Positions 62,480 through 64,000 of a DNA stretch of 64,000 nucleotides are shown piece by piece. How positions within the stretch are numbered: the first letter of the stretch is position 1; every line of letters starts with the position of its first letter. This stretch comes from Simmondsia chinensis (Eukaryota; Streptophyta; Magnoliopsida; Caryophyllales; Simmondsiaceae): positions 2,621,501-2,685,500 of the forward strand of contig JAGTTD010000010.1 of NCBI GenBank assembly GCA_018398585.1. Reading direction: 5' to 3'. The position numbers were made by a program, and so were the translations under genes. The notes under the pieces are model-generated. The model had not been told where the DNA came from. It worked only from the letters and a program-made list of their open reading frames with translations, and did no database searches.

Positions 62480-64000
62480 TTCTCAAAATTCCCCCCTTTT
62501 TTCTCTCTTTCTAACTCTCCCCCGCTTCCCCATTTCACTTTGATCCCTCTTTCTCTTCTGGGTACGTTTATGGTTCTTTAACTTGTATTCTTTCGTCATT
62601 TTTGTATTTGATTTTTGCGTTTGGGTTCTTTGAATTGGCAATGCAATGGGGTTCTTTGATTAGTCTCATGGGTTGTTTGAATCATGCAATTGTGTTGATT
62701 TTGATTTGAATTTTGGATTATTTCTCAAGAAAAATGCGTTTTTTATGGTTCTGGGTGTCAAAGAAACAACTAGTATCCCAAAACTTAAGTTAAAGGGTGG
62801 AGCCTTTCCTGCACATGCATGGGTAAGTTCTTTGTGGTGTCATATTCTGATACGAACTGAAATTAAATGTACTGAAATCAAGTAAAAACAATAAAGGAAA
62901 TGAAATTTGATTTCATGTGCCTTTTCTTTTTGATTCTGGGTTTCTTTCTCTTTGTTTTTCAATATCTGAAGTGTTCTTGGGGTACTTTGATAAATTTCTT
63001 GGATGCTAGTTGTCATAAAAATAAAAATTCTACGGTATATATTACTTGTTTTGTGTCCAGATTAAATTTTGGTGCTCTCAAAATGTGGAATTCATGATGC
63101 TAGGACATCTTTAATGCAGGGATAGATGTTAGTTCAAGTTCAAATTTGTTGCTACCGTGTACTAAAACATTTTGGGTTGAATCATGACTGTTATGTTGAG
63201 TCGGAGAAAGCACTCTGATTATAAGTTGGTCTTAGAATTGTTCATCAGATTAGACAGATTGAATCCGATTGGATGAATGATATGAACTGAAATTGAAAGA
63301 CTGAAAATTAAATCAAAATACTAAAATACTAAGGCCTGTTATTGTGATAAGTTTCTTGGATGCTATGCTACTTGTGACTAAAATTCTACTGTATATATTA
63401 GATGTTAGGTCAAGTTCAAATTTCATGCTAATATGTACAGAAAATTTTTGGGTTGAATCATGACTGCTATGATGACTGAAGGAAGACATTCTGATTATAT
63501 AGGATTGTTCATCAAGTTAGACCGGATAGAACTAGATTGGATCAAACACTAGTAGAAGTTCAAATGTCAAACAAATGAATGGGATGAATAGTTTCTCTTC
63601 GGTTTTGGATACGTACCCAAATTAGGTATTTGGGTACATAGGTATTGTGGAGCCCAATCTAGGGAGGGAGTTATAATATATATAGGGGTAATGGATTGTA
63701 TTAAAAACTATTAATGAAATGAATAAAGCCGGTCCTGACATTTTTGGAACTTCAAGCGAAAGTAACATTTAATTTCATGTATCATATCTTTTTGATTCTG
63801 GGTTTCTTTCTCTTTGTTTTTCAATACCTGAAGTGTTCTTGGGTTAGTGTGATAAATTTCTTGGGTGCTGTTTGTCATAAAAATAAAAATTCTACTGTAT
63901 ATATTACATGTTTTGGGTCAAGATTAACTTTTGGTGCTTTCAAAATGTGGAATTCATGGTGCTAGAACATCTTTCAATGCAGGGATAGTTGATAGTTCAA
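62480..64000 (+). other. 5' end of a gene: leader exon and first intron
   Basis: The leader exon (about 62,480-62,561) ends TCTTCTGG|GTACGTTT, with a donor at 62,562. The following DNA is T-rich and intron-like. Possible acceptors are TTTAATGCAG (63,119) and its duplicate TTTCAATGCAG (63,981), both followed by GGATAG. No convincing coding exon falls inside the window, and the gene would continue past 64,000. An inverted paralogous start lies at 53,170-53,500. Confidence 0.5.
62905..64000 (+). repeat. Tandemly duplicated intron segments
   Basis: 62,905-63,135 recurs at 63,770-64,000 with high similarity (TTTTTGATTCTGGGTTTCTT, AAATTCTAC.GTATATATTA, AAAATGTGGAATTCATG, ATGCAGGGATAG), about 865 bp apart. 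A shorter third copy of the middle part is at about 63,345-63,540. Confidence 0.8.

Overview
The window is nuclear DNA from a flowering plant, most likely a eudicot. It is AT-rich, has very few long open reading frames, and is packed with plant repeat families: nested LTR retrotransposons, CACTA, hAT and Mutator-like elements, and about a dozen copies of a SINE that I recognise as Au-like. The only conserved host genes recognised are CC-NB-ARC-LRR (CNL) disease-resistance genes. I could not name the species.

Layout. 1-2.5 kb: LTR remnant and non-coding DNA. 2.56-10.44 kb: duplication unit A, holding a decayed CNL gene (4717-8124, minus) and its flanks, with a retroposed insertion in its promoter region. 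10.44-13.3 kb: dead hAT element. 14.2-15.06 kb: MITE and SINEs. 15,079-32,426: a non-autonomous CACTA element (3-bp TAA target duplication) into which two LTR retrotransposons have inserted. The first is a 12-kb Tat-lineage Ty3/gypsy element (16,235-28,316, minus). It carries two plus-strand genes antisense to gag-pol: an F-box-type gene and an intron-containing gypsy-type ORF, plus two tandem-repeat arrays. The second is a 3.7-kb truncated Ty3/gypsy element (28,340-32,029, plus). 33.6-34.7 kb: LTR-like remnant. 34.75-35.4 kb: fragment of another duplication unit. 35.4-38.15 kb: internally deleted Ty1/copia element. 38.15-46.8 kb: duplication unit B with the intact CNL gene (42,001-45,405, minus). 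47-53 kb: LINE tails, SINEs, one unrecognised host exon and a Mutator-type MITE containing a SINE. 54-62 kb: TIR elements, paired degenerate repeats and a LINE ORF1 remnant. 62.45-64 kb: the 5' end of a gene with a TATA box and duplicated intron segments. Its first-exon region is also present in inverted orientation at 53.2-53.5 kb.

Biology. The host story is a small tandem array of CNL immune receptors. One copy is intact. The other has a stop codon and substitutions in both nucleotide-switch motifs (P-loop and MHD). Remnants of further units flank them. The mobile-element story is a layered insertion history that can be read from target-site duplications: SINE-rich DNA, then CACTA, then the two gypsy elements inside it. 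The most unusual object is the Tat element, with antisense host-like genes sitting behind their own TATA box and a palindrome of W-box-like motifs. Nonsense mutations in these genes are mostly explicable as C-to-T or G-to-A changes, suggesting decay under DNA methylation.
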